Source: Natronocella acetinitrilica | GTDB lineage: Bacteria > Pseudomonadota > Gammaproteobacteria > Nitrococcales > Aquisalimonadaceae | Direction of reading: 5' to 3' | NCBI RefSeq assembly: GCF_024170285.1 | Contig: NZ_JALJXV010000002.1 | Span: forward strand, 372,001-436,000 | Length of the DNA stretch: 64,000 bases | Part shown: one piece after another, positions 35,182 to 44,665 of the stretch | Layout of the letters: each line of letters starts with the position of its first letter | How positions within the stretch are numbered: position 1 is the stretch's first letter | Position numbers and translations under genes: made by a program | The notes under the pieces: generated by a model | What the model saw: the letters and a program-made list of their open reading frames with translations, nothing else | What the model was told of the DNA's origin: nothing | The model's database searches: none

Positions 35182-36696
35182 TCAGCGCCGCAGGCCATAT
35201 CGCATGACCCCACACACGCCCAGGGCGGCGAACAGCAGCACGAGCACCGGCCAGTTACCCCACCACATGTACGGCGTCACCCCCTCGTGGGGGGTCACTT
35301 CCGTGAGCAGGGCGTCCACCGTGAACTGTGGCACCCGGGCAATCACCTGGCCGCGGTGGTCGACGCTGGCAGTGATGCCGGTGTTGGTTGCCCGCACCAG
35401 CGGCCGACCCATTTCCAGGGCACGCATGCGCGCCATCTGGAAGTGCTGGTGGGGGCCGATGGACGTGCCGAACCAGGCATCATTGGACACGTTCACCAGC
35501 ACCGTCGCCTCCGGCAGGAAATCCCGCACTTCGTTGGGGAAGGTGATCTCGTAGCAGATGGAGATGGCCATGGGCTGGCCGCCAACCATCAGCGGCCCGG
35601 CAGTCCAGCCCGGGGTAAAGTCAGCCATGGGCGCGCCAAAGACATCCAGCGCGGCACCAAGATAGCGGCGGAACGGCACGTACTCGCCAAAGGGCACCAG
35701 GTGGCGCTTGTGGTAGACATCCACCTCCTGCCCCAGGGCCAGCACCGTGTTGTACACCGCCCGGGTTTCGCTATCCCAGCTCGGCAGGCCTACCAGCACA
35801 TCGGTGCCGTAGTCCTCGGCGTCGGCCAGCAGTGGCGCCAGGAACTCCCGCGACACCTGATGCTGGAAAGCCGGGATGGCCGTCTCCGGCCAGATGACAA
35901 CATCCGCGCCCCAGAACCGGCTGGTGAGCCGCTCGTAGAGATCAAGCTGGCGTTGGCGGTTCTCTGGCAACCATTTCTGGTCCTGCGGGACATTGCCCTG
36001 CAGCAGTGCGATCTGCAGCGGCTCGGCGGCGGGGCTGGTCCAGTCGCGCTGCATGACACCACCAATCAGCCAGACGACGACAACCGCCACCACCGCGACA
36101 ATGGCGGGCTTGCGACGGCGCACCAGCGCCGCCCAGGCAATCAGGCCCGCCAGCACGCTCACCAGCATGCTGATACCAAGGGCACCGATAATCGGCGCGT
36201 AGCCCCCCAGCCAGTTGTCGACGTGGGCATAACCGAGTTGCAACCAGGTGGTGCCGGTGAAGAGCCAGCTACGCACCCACTCCACAGCCATCCAGCAGGT
36301 GGGCAGCGCCACCGTCACCGCCGGCAGCGCGGCCTGGGGACGCACCCGCAACCACAGATGCACCAGCGCCCAGATGAGCAGCCCAAAGGCGGCGGCAAGC
36401 GCAGCACAGAACACCAGCGCCACCAGCGGCCCACCGCCGAACTCGCCTACGCTGTAGTAGATCCAGTGCCCACCGGCACCGAAGTAACCCACCCCGTATA
36501 CGTAACCGACCCAGGGTGCGAGGCGGCGCGGAGCGGCGGCAACCAGGTAAAACAGTGCGGCTGGCGACAGCAGGGTCAGCCAGGACCAGTGGAAGGGCGA
36601 CAGGGCCAGCGCAATCAATGCGCCGGAAAGAGCCGCAGCGGGCAGCACGACAGCGGCCCGCCCTGCCCAGGCGGGCTTCTCGAAGGCCTCGGTCAT
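35182..36696 (-). CDS. lnt: Apolipoprotein N-acyltransferase Lnt
   Basis: From ATG 36696 the product is 504 residues. Several N-terminal transmembrane helices precede a nitrilase-like periplasmic domain and a final C-terminal helix. The catalytic triad is visible: Glu in WPETAIPAF (about 270), Lys in YHKRHLVPFGEYVP (about 330) and Cys in SICYEITFP (about 380), close to the E. coli positions. Lnt adds the third acyl chain to lipoproteins at the inner membrane. ATG 36771 is an alternative start that would overlap corC and has a GGAAG site, but the shorter form fits the family length better. The gene follows corC in the usual order. Confidence 0.96.
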   Translation of the reverse strand: MTEAFEKPAWAGRAAVVLPAAALSGALIALALSPFHWSWLTLLSPAALFYLVAAAPRRLAPWVGYVYGVGYFGAGGHWIYYSVGEFGGGPLVALVFCAALAAAFGLLIWALVHLWLRVRPQAALPAVTVALPTCWMAVEWVRSWLFTGTTWLQLGYAHVDNWLGGYAPIIGALGISMLVSVLAGLIAWAALVRRRKPAIVAVVAVVVVWLIGGVMQRDWTSPAAEPLQIALLQGNVPQDQKWLPENRQRQLDLYERLTSRFWGADVVIWPETAIPAFQHQVSREFLAPLLADAEDYGTDVLVGLPSWDSETRAVYNTVLALGQEVDVYHKRHLVPFGEYVPFRRYLGAALDVFGAPMADFTPGWTAGPLMVGGQPMAISICYEITFPNEVRDFLPEATVLVNVSNDAWFGTSIGPHQHFQMARMRALEMGRPLVRATNTGITASVDHRGQVIARVPQFTVDALLTEVTPHEGVTPYMWWGNWPVLVLLFAALGVCGVMRYGLRR

Positions 36697-36736
36697 GCTG
36701 TGGGCTGTCGCGGACGATGTGACTGGTGAGGAACGA

Positions 36737-37648
36737 TCATTCCCTTCTCGCGCTGCGGGCTCTGCCTTCATCACGGGCTTCCATTTCCGGCTCTTCGGGC
36801 ACATTGGTGACCATCAGCAGGTGAATGCGACGGTTGTCCGCCCTGATGACCTCGAAGCGATAGCGCTCGACGGTGACCTGCTCGCCACGCCTTGGCAAGT
36901 GCCCGAAGCTATGGGCGACGAGCCCCCCGATCGTGTCGAACTCTTCGTCGCTGAAATCGGTGTGGAAGTGCTCGTTGAAGTCCTCGATGGGCGTCAGCGC
37001 CTTGACGATGCTGGCGCCCTCTCGCTGACTGAGGATATAACTGTCCTCATCGATATCGTGTTCGTCGTCGATCTCGCCGACGATCTGCTCGAGCACGTCC
37101 TCGATGGTGACCATACCCGCCACACCACCGTATTCGTCAACCACAACGGCCAGGTGGTTCCGGCTGCTTCGAAACTCCTTGAGCATGACATCGAGGCGCT
37201 TGCTCTCGGGCACAAACAGCGCCGGGCGCATGAGTTCGCGCATGTTGATGCGTTTGCCGGCGTCCTCGGAGAAATAGCGCAACAGATCCTTGGCAATCAG
37301 GATGCCGATGACGTCGTCCCGGTTATCGCCAATCACCGGGAAGCGGGAGTGGCCGGACTCGATCACCGGTGGCAGCAGTTCCCGCAGTTCCGCGTCGCGG
37401 CGCACCACCACCATCTGCGAGCGGGGAATCATGATATCCCGCACCTGCATTTCCGACACATGCAGGGCACCCTCGATCATGGCCAGTTGATCGGCGTCGA
37501 GCAGCGCCCGTTGCTGCGCCTCACGCAGCATATCCACAAGGCCATCGCGGTCACGGGGCTCGCCGGAGAACGCCTGGCTGATGCGCTCAAACCAACCGCG
37601 TTGGTCGCGGCCGTTTTCGTCGGACTGCGTAGGTCGATCTTCGCTCAT
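36737..37648 (-). CDS. corC: CorC/YbeX-type CBS-domain transporter-associated protein
   Basis: The 303-residue protein has paired CBS domains (about residues 70-190; VRDIMIPRSQMVVVRRDAEL and HSRFPVIGDNRDDVIGIL) and a C-terminal CorC_HlyC domain (about 205-290; FDTIGGLVAHSFGHLPRRGE). It lacks membrane helices. YbeX/CorC has been linked to magnesium/cobalt efflux and to ribosome metabolism. It sits between ybeY and lnt, the conserved gammaproteobacterial arrangement. Confidence 0.95.
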   Translation of the reverse strand: MSEDRPTQSDENGRDQRGWFERISQAFSGEPRDRDGLVDMLREAQQRALLDADQLAMIEGALHVSEMQVRDIMIPRSQMVVVRRDAELRELLPPVIESGHSRFPVIGDNRDDVIGILIAKDLLRYFSEDAGKRINMRELMRPALFVPESKRLDVMLKEFRSSRNHLAVVVDEYGGVAGMVTIEDVLEQIVGEIDDEHDIDEDSYILSQREGASIVKALTPIEDFNEHFHTDFSDEEFDTIGGLVAHSFGHLPRRGEQVTVERYRFEVIRADNRRIHLLMVTNVPEEPEMEARDEGRARSARRE

Positions 37649-37730
37649 CGGTCGGCCAACCCCCTGTCACGCCCATGCCCGGGGCACTGGCTACGGCCCG
37701 CGGCGTGGCTGGTCGGTACAATCGAATTGT

Positions 37731-38213
37731 TCATGGATCGTTCTCGGCATAAGGAGCGGGGAAACCCAGCCCCCCGAGTATGGATGTTTCCAGGGCTTCC
37801 ATCTCCTCGGCGTCGGCCGGCTCAACGTGATCATAGCCGAGCAGGTGCAAGGTGCCATGCACAACCATGTGTGCCCAGTGTGCGGAAGCCGTTTTGCCCT
37901 GCTCCTTTGCCTCTGCCGCAACCACGGGCGCGCAGATGGCGATATCACCCAACACTGGCAAATCGAGCCCCGGCGGCGCCTCGAATGGGAAGGACAGGAC
38001 GTTGGTCGCATAGTCCCGGCCGCGATAGGTTGCGTTCAGTGAGCGGCCCTCATCCTCATCCACGACACGAATGGTAAGTTCCAGCGGCTCGGCGCGACCA
38101 TCGAGCACGGCACCCACCCAGGCGCGGATGTCAGCCTCCGAGGGCAGATCCGGGTGCTGGCTCGCGAACTGCACCTCGAGTCCGGACAGATTCTCAGCGG
38201 CGTTCACCGGCAT
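37731..38213 (-). CDS. ybeY: Endoribonuclease YbeY
   Basis: From ATG 38213 the product is 160 residues; it overlaps the end of phoH by 20 bases. The zinc-binding signature [11 protein letters not shown] is intact, along with [19 protein letters not shown] near the middle. YbeY takes part in 16S rRNA 3'-end maturation and ribosome quality control. A longer in-frame reading extends back into phoH and lacks family similarity. Context (phoH upstream, corC downstream) is canonical. Confidence 0.95.
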   Translation of the reverse strand: MPVNAAENLSGLEVQFASQHPDLPSEADIRAWVGAVLDGRAEPLELTIRVVDEDEGRSLNATYRGRDYATNVLSFPFEAPPGLDLPVLGDIAICAPVVAAEAKEQGKTASAHWAHMVVHGTLHLLGYDHVEPADAEEMEALETSILGGLGFPAPYAENDP

Positions 38214-39198
38214 TCCCGATGTTGTCTTCTTCGCCAGAGGCACGTTCATAGGCCTGCACAATGCGTTGTACCAGCGGATGGCGAACCACATCCGCCGCGC
38301 TGAAAAAGGTAAAGCTCACACCTTCCACGTCCTTGAGCACCTCAACCGCCTGCCGCAGCCCGGACGGCGTGCCCCGGGGCAGGTCCACCTGGGTGACATC
38401 ACCGGTAACCACGGCGGTGGACCCAAAACCGATACGGGTCAGAAACATCTTCATCTGCTCGACGGTGGTGTTCTGCGCCTCATCGAGGATGATAAAGGAG
38501 TGATTCAGCGTGCGGCCCCGCATGTAGGCCAGCGGGGCAACCTCGATCACATTGCGTTCGATGAGCTTGCCCACCCGCTCAAAGCCCATCATCTCGAACA
38601 AAGCGTCGTAGAGCGGGCGCAGGTAGGGGTCAACTTTCTGGGCAAGGTCACCCGGCAGAAAACCAAGCCGTTCCCCGGCTTCCACCGCCGGGCGCACCAG
38701 CACCAGCCGGCGCACATCGTCGGCATCCAGCGCCTCCACTGCAGCGGCGACGGCCAGATACGTCTTGCCAGTACCTGCCGGGCCGATGCCAAAGCTGAGA
38801 TCGTTGCCCTGGATGTTGCGCAGGTAGGCCTGCTGATTCGGTCCGCGGCCACGGATTTCCGTCTTTCGGGTGCGAATCACCACTTCCTGGGCGTCACCGG
38901 CCCGGGCCCGCAGCCGTTCCTCGACACCGGCGTCCTGCAGCATCAGGTGCACATCATCGGCGGACAGGGCATTCTGCGTCGAGGTGCGATAGAGCTCCTT
39001 GAGCACACTCTCGGCGGCTCGGGCAGCGTCCGGCTCGCCGATGACCCGAAAGCGATGGGCACGATTGGAAATCTCGACCCCCAGCCGACGCTCCACCTGA
39101 CGGAGGTTCTCATCGAACTGTCCGCAGAGATTGGCAAGCCGATCGTTGTCGGCGGGTTCGAGGCTGAAATCCAGAGCGGCAGGATTCGCGGTATTCAA
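38194..39198 (-). CDS. ybeZ: PhoH-like ATPase (YbeZ)
   Basis: The 334-residue protein has the PhoH domain with Walker A GPAGTGKT (from about residue 139), the [20 protein letters not shown] block, and [20 protein letters not shown] containing Walker B. The N-terminal part (about 1-110) is the usual KH-like extension of the PhoH-like group. YbeZ works with YbeY in RNA metabolism. The start lies 15 bases after the miaB stop. Confidence 0.96.
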   Translation of the reverse strand: MNTANPAALDFSLEPADNDRLANLCGQFDENLRQVERRLGVEISNRAHRFRVIGEPDAARAAESVLKELYRTSTQNALSADDVHLMLQDAGVEERLRARAGDAQEVVIRTRKTEIRGRGPNQQAYLRNIQGNDLSFGIGPAGTGKTYLAVAAAVEALDADDVRRLVLVRPAVEAGERLGFLPGDLAQKVDPYLRPLYDALFEMMGFERVGKLIERNVIEVAPLAYMRGRTLNHSFIILDEAQNTTVEQMKMFLTRIGFGSTAVVTGDVTQVDLPRGTPSGLRQAVEVLKDVEGVSFTFFSAADVVRHPLVQRIVQAYERASGEEDNIGNAGERR

Positions 39199-39213
39199 GG
39201 TGACAGTGTTACC

Positions 39214-40575
39214 TCATGCACTGGCGGCGGGGCGCAGCAGGGCCTCGTCGACGCCGACCATTTCGCCACGCAGGGAATGCGCAAGCGCTTCGGTGATGCG
39301 TACCCGGACGAACTGCCCGATCAGGCGGCGATGTCCGGGGAAGTTGACCACCCGGTTATTCTCCGTGCGGCCGGCGATCTCGTGATCGCTCTTTTTCGAC
39401 AGGCTGTCCACCAGCACCGTCTGTTCGGTGCCGACCATGGACTGGCTGATGGCCTTTGCCTGGGCTTCAATGGTGCTCTGCAGCCGCTTCAAGCGCGCCT
39501 TCTTGACTTCCGGCGGTGTTGCATCGGCCAATGAGGCCGCTGGCGTGCCCGGGCGGGCGCTGTAGATGAAGCTGAAAGAGCTGTCGAAGTTGAGCTCCCG
39601 CACCAGGGCCATGGTCTCCTCGAAGCTGTCTTCGTCCTCGCCGGGGAAGCCGACGATGAAATCCGACGACAGGCTGATGCCGGGGCGGACTTCCCGCAGG
39701 CGGCGGATCTTGTCCCTGAACTCGTCAATGGTATGACCGCGCTTCATCATCTTGAGGACGAAATCCGAACCGCTTTGCACCGGCAGGTGCAGGTGATCCA
39801 CCAGCTCCGGCACATCGCGATAGGCCTCGATCAGGCTGTCGGAGAACTCCACGGGGTGGGAGGTGGTGAAGCGGATGCGCTCGATGCCGTCGATGGCGGC
39901 AACGTAGTGGATGAGCAGCGCCAGGTCGCAGACGGTGCCATCGACCATGTCGCCGCGATAGGCGTTGACGTTCTGGCCCAGCAGGGTGACTTCCCGCACG
40001 CCCTGTTCGGCGAGCTCTGCCACCTCGGTGATGACGTCGTCGAAGGGGCGGCTGATTTCCTCGCCCCGGGTGTAGGGCACCACACAGAAGCTGCAGTACT
40101 TGCTGCAGCCTTCCATGATCGACACAAAGGCCGTCGGGCCCTCGGCCCGGGGTTCCGGCAGGCGGTCGAACTTCTCGATCTCGGGGAAGGAGATATCCAC
40201 CTGCGGCTCGCCACCCCCGCGCACGCGATCAACCATTTCCGGCAGCCGGTGCAGGGTTTGCGGGCCGAACACCAGGTCGACGTAGGGCGCACGCTGCTGC
40301 AACGCCTCGCCCTCCTGGCTGGCAACGCAACCGCCGACGCCGATGATGAGATCGGGGTTGCGCTCCTTCAGGGGCTTCCAGTGGCCCAACTGGGAAAACA
40401 CCTTCTCCTGCGCCTTCTCGCGGATGGAGCAGGTGTTGAGCAGGATGAGGTCGGCATCCTCGGGATTGTCGACGCGGCTATACCCACGCTCGGCACAGAG
40501 CACGTCCGCCATCTTGGCGGAATCGTACTCGTTCATCTGGCAACCATGGGTCTTGACGTAGACCTTACGATTCAT
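39214..40575 (-). CDS. miaB: tRNA-2-methylthio-N6-dimethylallyladenosine synthase MiaB
   Basis: From ATG 40575 the product is 453 residues. The N-terminal MTTase domain has [18 protein letters not shown] with the first cluster-binding Cys, and further Cys in [10 protein letters not shown] and GVGGCVA. The radical-SAM motif CSKYCSFC is intact. A C-terminal TRAM domain (about 375-440) completes the enzyme. MiaB methylthiolates i6A37 in tRNAs reading UNN codons. An in-frame start 12 codons earlier lacks the family N-terminus. It leads the miaB-phoH-ybeY-corC-lnt run. Confidence 0.97.
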   Translation of the reverse strand: MNRKVYVKTHGCQMNEYDSAKMADVLCAERGYSRVDNPEDADLILLNTCSIREKAQEKVFSQLGHWKPLKERNPDLIIGVGGCVASQEGEALQQRAPYVDLVFGPQTLHRLPEMVDRVRGGGEPQVDISFPEIEKFDRLPEPRAEGPTAFVSIMEGCSKYCSFCVVPYTRGEEISRPFDDVITEVAELAEQGVREVTLLGQNVNAYRGDMVDGTVCDLALLIHYVAAIDGIERIRFTTSHPVEFSDSLIEAYRDVPELVDHLHLPVQSGSDFVLKMMKRGHTIDEFRDKIRRLREVRPGISLSSDFIVGFPGEDEDSFEETMALVRELNFDSSFSFIYSARPGTPAASLADATPPEVKKARLKRLQSTIEAQAKAISQSMVGTEQTVLVDSLSKKSDHEIAGRTENNRVVNFPGHRRLIGQFVRVRITEALAHSLRGEMVGVDEALLRPAASA

Positions 40576-40639
40576 AGGCGATATGCGGCCCTGGTGGCGG
40601 CGCTTCCTCAAGTGTAACCCACTGCCCGAAAAGGGCTAA

Positions 40640-40717
40640 GGCAGCGCTGACGCATTCACGCCGTTGCGCTCGAGCCCCATGGGGTTACGCAGCGGTGTGA
40701 ATGCGTTCAGCGCTGCC
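40640..40717. repeat. Long near-perfect hairpin upstream of miaB
   Basis: The left arm starts GGCAGCGCTGACGCATTCAC and the right arm ends GTGAATGCGTTCAGCGCTGC plus C. They pair over about 28 positions with one bulge and two mismatches. The loop itself contains CCCCATGGGG. It has no T-run, so it is not a standard terminator. It lies about 65 bases upstream of the miaB start and could influence that leader or be a mobile palindrome. Confidence 0.85.
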
Positions 40718-40814
40718 ACAGCCGGCGGATGGTACCGCCGGGCGCAGGGGTGTTCAAGCATGGGTGTGTGACACGCGCGGGGATGGCGTGAGGGGGCACG
40801 GCAAACGCCGATGC

Positions 40815-40848
40815 GGTGCGTTACGCGCTGCGCGCTAACACACCCTAC
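40815..40848 (+). repeat. REP-like palindrome (cluster B, first copy)
   Basis: A single copy of the same 34-base element as in 34859-34998, with the CGCGCTGCGCG core and the variant end TAACACACCCTAC. It lies 15 bases from the long palindromic element, as the copies at 34859-34998 do on the other side of the housekeeping block. Confidence 0.9.
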
Positions 40849-40862
40849 AGCTCGAATCGGGG

Positions 40863-40972
40863 AACCGCGGTCCGGTGCGCCGCTCATGGACACGCCGTAA
40901 ACCCATCCCTGGAGGCTCGACAGCGACATCCCTGTCGCTGACGGTCCATGAGCGGCGCACCGGACCGCGGTT
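40863..40972 (-). repeat. Long palindromic repeat element, copy 2 (inverted)
   Basis: Reverse complement of the element at 35040-35147 with only a few differences, mostly in the segment next to the inner hairpin. The inner CAGCGACA / TGTCGCTG hairpin and both complementary ends are conserved, and here the ends match perfectly. The two copies lie in opposite orientation about 5.7 kb apart. Confidence 0.9.
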
Positions 40973-41012
40973 TGTGGCTGTGTGGCCTTGGGGGCAACAC
41001 CACCGCCGTTAT

Positions 41013-41132
41013 GGTGCGTTACGGCCTTCGGCCTAACACACCCTACGTGAGGCCATGCCCGGCGGTTGGCCGTGCCGGGCGGTTGGTCGCGCCCGCCGTA
41101 GGGTGCCGTTAGCGCGCAGCGCGTAACGCACC
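41013..41132. repeat. REP-like palindrome pair (cluster B)
   Basis: Copies at 41013-41046 (+, CGGCCTTCGGCC core) and 41098-41132 (-, CGCGCAGCGCG core) face each other across about 51 bases. They lie between the long palindrome and the end of the lipoprotein gene at 41165. Confidence 0.9.
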
Positions 41133-41164
41133 GCGGCGCCCCATCAATAACCACCACACCCCGC

Positions 41165-42355
41165 CTAGTTGAGCTTGCAACCGTTGCCGCTGAAGGTGCC
41201 CGACAGCCCGTCCTGGGTCTGCCAGCTACCGTTTGACAGCGTGCCCGTGGCCCGATCCAGCGTGCCCTGCAGGGAGCCACCGGAGAACGTCGCCGACAGG
41301 AATGTGCCGTTGACTGTCCCGCCGAGGTTGAACAGCTCGTCCTCGGCGACGCTGTAGGCGACACCGGTCACCGCGCCACTGGGCGCCACATCGAAAGAAA
41401 AGAGCCCGGAATCAGACCCGGAAAAGCTTCCCGTGAAGCGATATTCCGCGCTGGCGGACCCGCCAATGCGTGACCCTGAAAACGTCCCGGACTCCACGAA
41501 CAGGGGGTTCTGCCAGCTCCCGGACAGGCTGTTCACCGTGTTAAAGCTGCCGTTAAACGTGGCCCCGGAGTCCGTATTGCCGCTGACGAACGTCCCCTGC
41601 TGGTCCAGCGCCACCGGCGTCTGCCCCGTCAGGGTGATCAGCTCGTCGTCATCACTGGAATACGCCACGCCGCTCACGCTGCCGGTCTGGGCCGACACCA
41701 GTATGCCGAAGGTCCCACGATCGTCGCCGCGGAACGTGCCCCGATAGGCACCGGCACGCACACAGCGCAGTGTTGATTCGATGTGGGCCTTGGCGGCGGC
41801 CGCACTCGGCAGCACAACATCACGGCTGTAAATAAAGACCAGCTCTTCCCCGATATCCTGCACTCCAGTCTCGAATGCCGCAGTGGATTCGAAATCCGGT
41901 GGGGTCCATGCATTGGCTGCGTCACGCACCGTCTCGGGAATGTTGATACCGTTGTCTGCGTCGCCGTCCTCGTCCAGCAGCAGCAGGAAGCGCACCCGGT
42001 TGATCACCGCGTCCGAATCGGTTGAGCCAGCAGTAACCAGATCCACCGGGGTCAAGATCTGATCGGCGCTCGCGCTGCCCAGCTCAACGTTGCCCACGGA
42101 AAAGGTGATCTGCTCGCCCGGCTGATACTGGAAGCTGCCGCCCTCCCCCGTCAACACACTACCGCGGGAGGTGGTGTAGGTCAGCCCGGTCACGTTGCTG
42201 TCCTTGAAGCTGCCGGTCTGCAGCGAACTACCGCCGCCGCCTCCACCACCGCCACCACCTCCCCCACCGAGGCAGGCAGCCAGGGTAAGACTGCATCCCG
42301 TGATGGCGCCGAGGTGCAGCGCGCGGCCCAAGCCGGACTGTTGATGCTTGTTCAT
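41165..42355 (-). CDS. Lipoprotein with poly-glycine linker and duplicated beta-repeat domain
   Basis: ATG 42355 gives 396 residues with a lipoprotein signal (lipobox LAAC) followed directly by a run of about 13 glycines. An acidic middle region contains LLLLDEDGDADNGINIPE, a pattern seen in lipoproteins that may bind calcium. The C-terminal half has two diverged tandem copies of a beta module, each with SGVAYS..DDELI or TGVAYSVAEDELF and SGSWQNP / NGSWQTQDGLSGTFSG. I do not recognise the family beyond 'surface lipoprotein'. The 139 bases upstream include ACCCATATGGGT, a perfect palindrome near 42460-42471. Confidence 0.8.
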   Translation of the reverse strand: MNKHQQSGLGRALHLGAITGCSLTLAACLGGGGGGGGGGGGGSSLQTGSFKDSNVTGLTYTTSRGSVLTGEGGSFQYQPGEQITFSVGNVELGSASADQILTPVDLVTAGSTDSDAVINRVRFLLLLDEDGDADNGINIPETVRDAANAWTPPDFESTAAFETGVQDIGEELVFIYSRDVVLPSAAAAKAHIESTLRCVRAGAYRGTFRGDDRGTFGILVSAQTGSVSGVAYSSDDDELITLTGQTPVALDQQGTFVSGNTDSGATFNGSFNTVNSLSGSWQNPLFVESGTFSGSRIGGSASAEYRFTGSFSGSDSGLFSFDVAPSGAVTGVAYSVAEDELFNLGGTVNGTFLSATFSGGSLQGTLDRATGTLSNGSWQTQDGLSGTFSGNGCKLN

Positions 42356-42494
42356 GTGTGCTCCGAAACCCTGATGATGACCCGGCCGACAAAGAGCCGC
42401 CGCATGGAGCCCCTTGACCCCTTTCAGGTATTTATCGGAGATAGAACCCACATGAATCACCCATATGGGTTAGACGCGGTGATTCAAGTCACAA

Positions 42495-43910
42495 TCAGCG
42501 ACGCCCGTAGACGTCATCGAAGCGCACGATGTCGTCCTCCCCCAGGTAGCTCCCGGTCTGCACCTCGATCAGCTCGAGCGGAATCTGGCCAGGGTTTTCG
42601 AGGCGGTGGGCCGTGCCGAGGGGGATATAGGTAGACTGGTCCTCGGTGAGCAGGAGGGTGTCCTCGCCGCGGGTCACGCGTGCGGTGCCACGGACGATGA
42701 TCCAGTGCTCGGCCCGGTGGTGATGCATCTGCAGCGACAGGCTGGCGCCGGGCTGCACGATGATGCGCTTGACCTGGAAGCGGCTGCCTTCGGCCACACC
42801 TTCATACGACCCCCAGGGGCGGTAGACGCGCCGGTGGCTCATGGGCTCGGTGCGGCCCTCTGCCCGCAGGCGCTCGACGATGGCCTTGACGTCCTGCACC
42901 CGGTCGCGCCGGGCCACCAGCACCGCGTCGGCAGTCTCCACCACCACGCTGTCTTCCAGCCCAACGGTGGCCAGCAGGCGGCTTTCCGCCCGCAGGTAGT
43001 TGCCACGGCTGTCATGGGCCAGCACGTCGCCCACGGTGACGTTGCCGTCGGCATCAGGTGCGCCGGCGCTTTGCAGCGCGTCCCAGGAGCCGACGTCACT
43101 CCAGCCGGCGTCCATGGGCACCACCCGGGCGTTGCGGGTGCGCTCCATCACCGCGTAGTCAATGGAGTTCGACGGGCAAGGCTCCAGCGGCTCGCGGGCG
43201 AGACGCACGAAATCGAGGTCCCGCTCGGCGCCATCCAGCGCTCCCCGGCAGGCTGACACCATCTCCGGCGCGAACTGCTCCAGTTCGTCCACGAAACGCT
43301 GCGCCCGGAACAGGAACATGCCGCTGTTCCAGTAGTAGCCACCGGCGGCAAGATAGCCCTGGGCGGTTTCCAGGTCGGGCTTTTCCACGAATTCGGCCAC
43401 GCCACGGGTGGGGCCGTCACCGACTTCGGCGCGGATATAGCCATAGCCAGTCTCGGGCCGCGTGGGCACGATGCCGAAGGTCACCAGGGCGCCGTCCAGC
43501 GCGTCACCCCGCCCCTGGGCGACAGCCTGCTGGAAGGCAGCGGTATCGGCGATGACGTGGTCCGCCGGCAGCACAAGCAGCAAGGCGTCCGAGTCGTCGT
43601 GCAGGGCGTGCAGGGCGGCCAGGCAAACCGCCGGCGCCGTGTTGCGTGCCAGCGGCTCGAGCAGTATGGCGGGGTCGGTCTCGCCGATGGCACGCAGCTG
43701 CTCGGCGACCAGGAATCGGTGGGCCTCGTTGCAGATAACCAGCAGGCGGTCGAGATCGGCGATGCCGGCCAGGCGCTGCACGGTGGCCTGCAGCATGGTG
43801 TGGTCGGGGGACATCAGCGGCAGCAACTGCTTGGGGTACAGCTCCCGCGACAGTGGCCAAAGGCGGCTGCCCGAGCCACCGGAGAGAATCACGGGTGTGA
43901 GACGCGACAT
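42495..43910 (-). CDS. manC: Bifunctional mannose-1-phosphate guanylyltransferase / mannose-6-phosphate isomerase
   Basis: From ATG 43910 the product is 471 residues, the standard length. The nucleotidyltransferase domain (about 1-280) has VILSGGSGSRLWPLSRELYP followed by KQ, and FVEKPD. The C-terminal type II PMI cupin (about 350-465) has YRPWGSYE and HHHRAEHWIIVRGTA. The enzyme makes GDP-mannose, a sugar donor for surface polysaccharide. A long in-frame extension upstream of 43910 is antisense-like and lacks similarity. Nearby glycosyltransferases fit the role. Confidence 0.96.
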   Translation of the reverse strand: MSRLTPVILSGGSGSRLWPLSRELYPKQLLPLMSPDHTMLQATVQRLAGIADLDRLLVICNEAHRFLVAEQLRAIGETDPAILLEPLARNTAPAVCLAALHALHDDSDALLLVLPADHVIADTAAFQQAVAQGRGDALDGALVTFGIVPTRPETGYGYIRAEVGDGPTRGVAEFVEKPDLETAQGYLAAGGYYWNSGMFLFRAQRFVDELEQFAPEMVSACRGALDGAERDLDFVRLAREPLEPCPSNSIDYAVMERTRNARVVPMDAGWSDVGSWDALQSAGAPDADGNVTVGDVLAHDSRGNYLRAESRLLATVGLEDSVVVETADAVLVARRDRVQDVKAIVERLRAEGRTEPMSHRRVYRPWGSYEGVAEGSRFQVKRIIVQPGASLSLQMHHHRAEHWIIVRGTARVTRGEDTLLLTEDQSTYIPLGTAHRLENPGQIPLELIEVQTGSYLGEDDIVRFDDVYGRR

Positions 43911-43972
43911 ACCTGACTGCCTGTTGGTCAATGTTGCCCGAGCATAGCCTTTTGCTGGACGGCGAGGCCAGT

Positions 43973-44665
43973 TCAGCGCAGCGGCGGTGGTTCGGCCCGG
44001 GCCTCTTCCAGGGCCCAGACCAGCATGCAGTGCAATTCGCGGTGATGCGCGATGGCCGGCTGCGCCAGCAGCATGGTGCCGAACAGCACCGCCAGTATCG
44101 CGAAGACCACGGCAACACCCTCCACCAGCGGTACCCACTCGGGATACCACTGGGCCAGGTACGGTGCGCCGGCAAGCAGGGCCACCGCCAGCAGTGCGAG
44201 CCAGATGGGCCGGGCCCGCGACAGGCGCATCTCCGGCGTGTTCTGCAGTGCCAGTTCCGCCTCGCAGCAACGCAGCGCGGTCTGCAGCGCCGCCGGGTCG
44301 AACAGGCCGGAGAGACGCAGGCGGTCAAGAAACTCCAGGTAGCGGACGCCGAAAAACCCGCGCCGGTAGGCAGCCAGCAACGGGCGGCGGGCCAGACTGT
44401 GCTCGGGGTACGCCGCGCGGATGCGCTCGTCCAGAATCAGCGCCCCCAGCCACATCAGCAGCGGCATGAGGATGGCCACCGCCAGCGCGGCCATGTAGCC
44501 CGACAGCAGCCAGGGTGCAGCCAGCAGCACCACCAAGGCGAGGGCGATGAAGGCGAGCATCATCACGCCGGACACGCTCAGCAGGTTCGAGAACAACAGG
44601 CGCCGCAGCACGCCAGCACGACCGCAGTCGTCGTACAGAGCGCGCACCACCGTCCAGTCCTGCAT
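43973..44665 (-). CDS. Membrane protein of unknown function
   Basis: The 230-residue product has four predicted transmembrane segments (about 28-50, 54-76, 152-170, 180-202) with a charged cytoplasmic stretch between the second and third. It begins at ATG 44665, immediately next to the stop of the preceding gene at 44666, so the two are likely cotranscribed. The segment ELHCMLVWALEEARAEPPP ends the protein. I do not recognise the family. Its neighbour encodes a sorted surface protein, so an export or membrane-anchoring partner is conceivable. Confidence 0.78.
   Translation of the reverse strand: MQDWTVVRALYDDCGRAGVLRRLLFSNLLSVSGVMMLAFIALALVVLLAAPWLLSGYMAALAVAILMPLLMWLGALILDERIRAAYPEHSLARRPLLAAYRRGFFGVRYLEFLDRLRLSGLFDPAALQTALRCCEAELALQNTPEMRLSRARPIWLALLAVALLAGAPYLAQWYPEWVPLVEGVAVVFAILAVLFGTMLLAQPAIAHHRELHCMLVWALEEARAEPPPLR

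Larger units (their letters stand above)
40576..41164. other. Noncoding repeat-rich region between miaB and the lipoprotein gene
   Basis: These 589 bases hold no convincing gene. They contain the long hairpin at 40640-40717, a REP-like copy at 40815-40848, the inverted long palindromic element at 40863-40972 and a REP-like pair at 41013-41132, with short unique spacers. The miaB promoter should lie just right of 40575. Weak short open frames through the palindromes are ignored. Confidence 0.7.

Noticed and set aside
35287-36729. Plus-strand 480-codon frame opposite lnt
   Set aside because: Antisense to Lnt with its full catalytic triad; no signal or domain.
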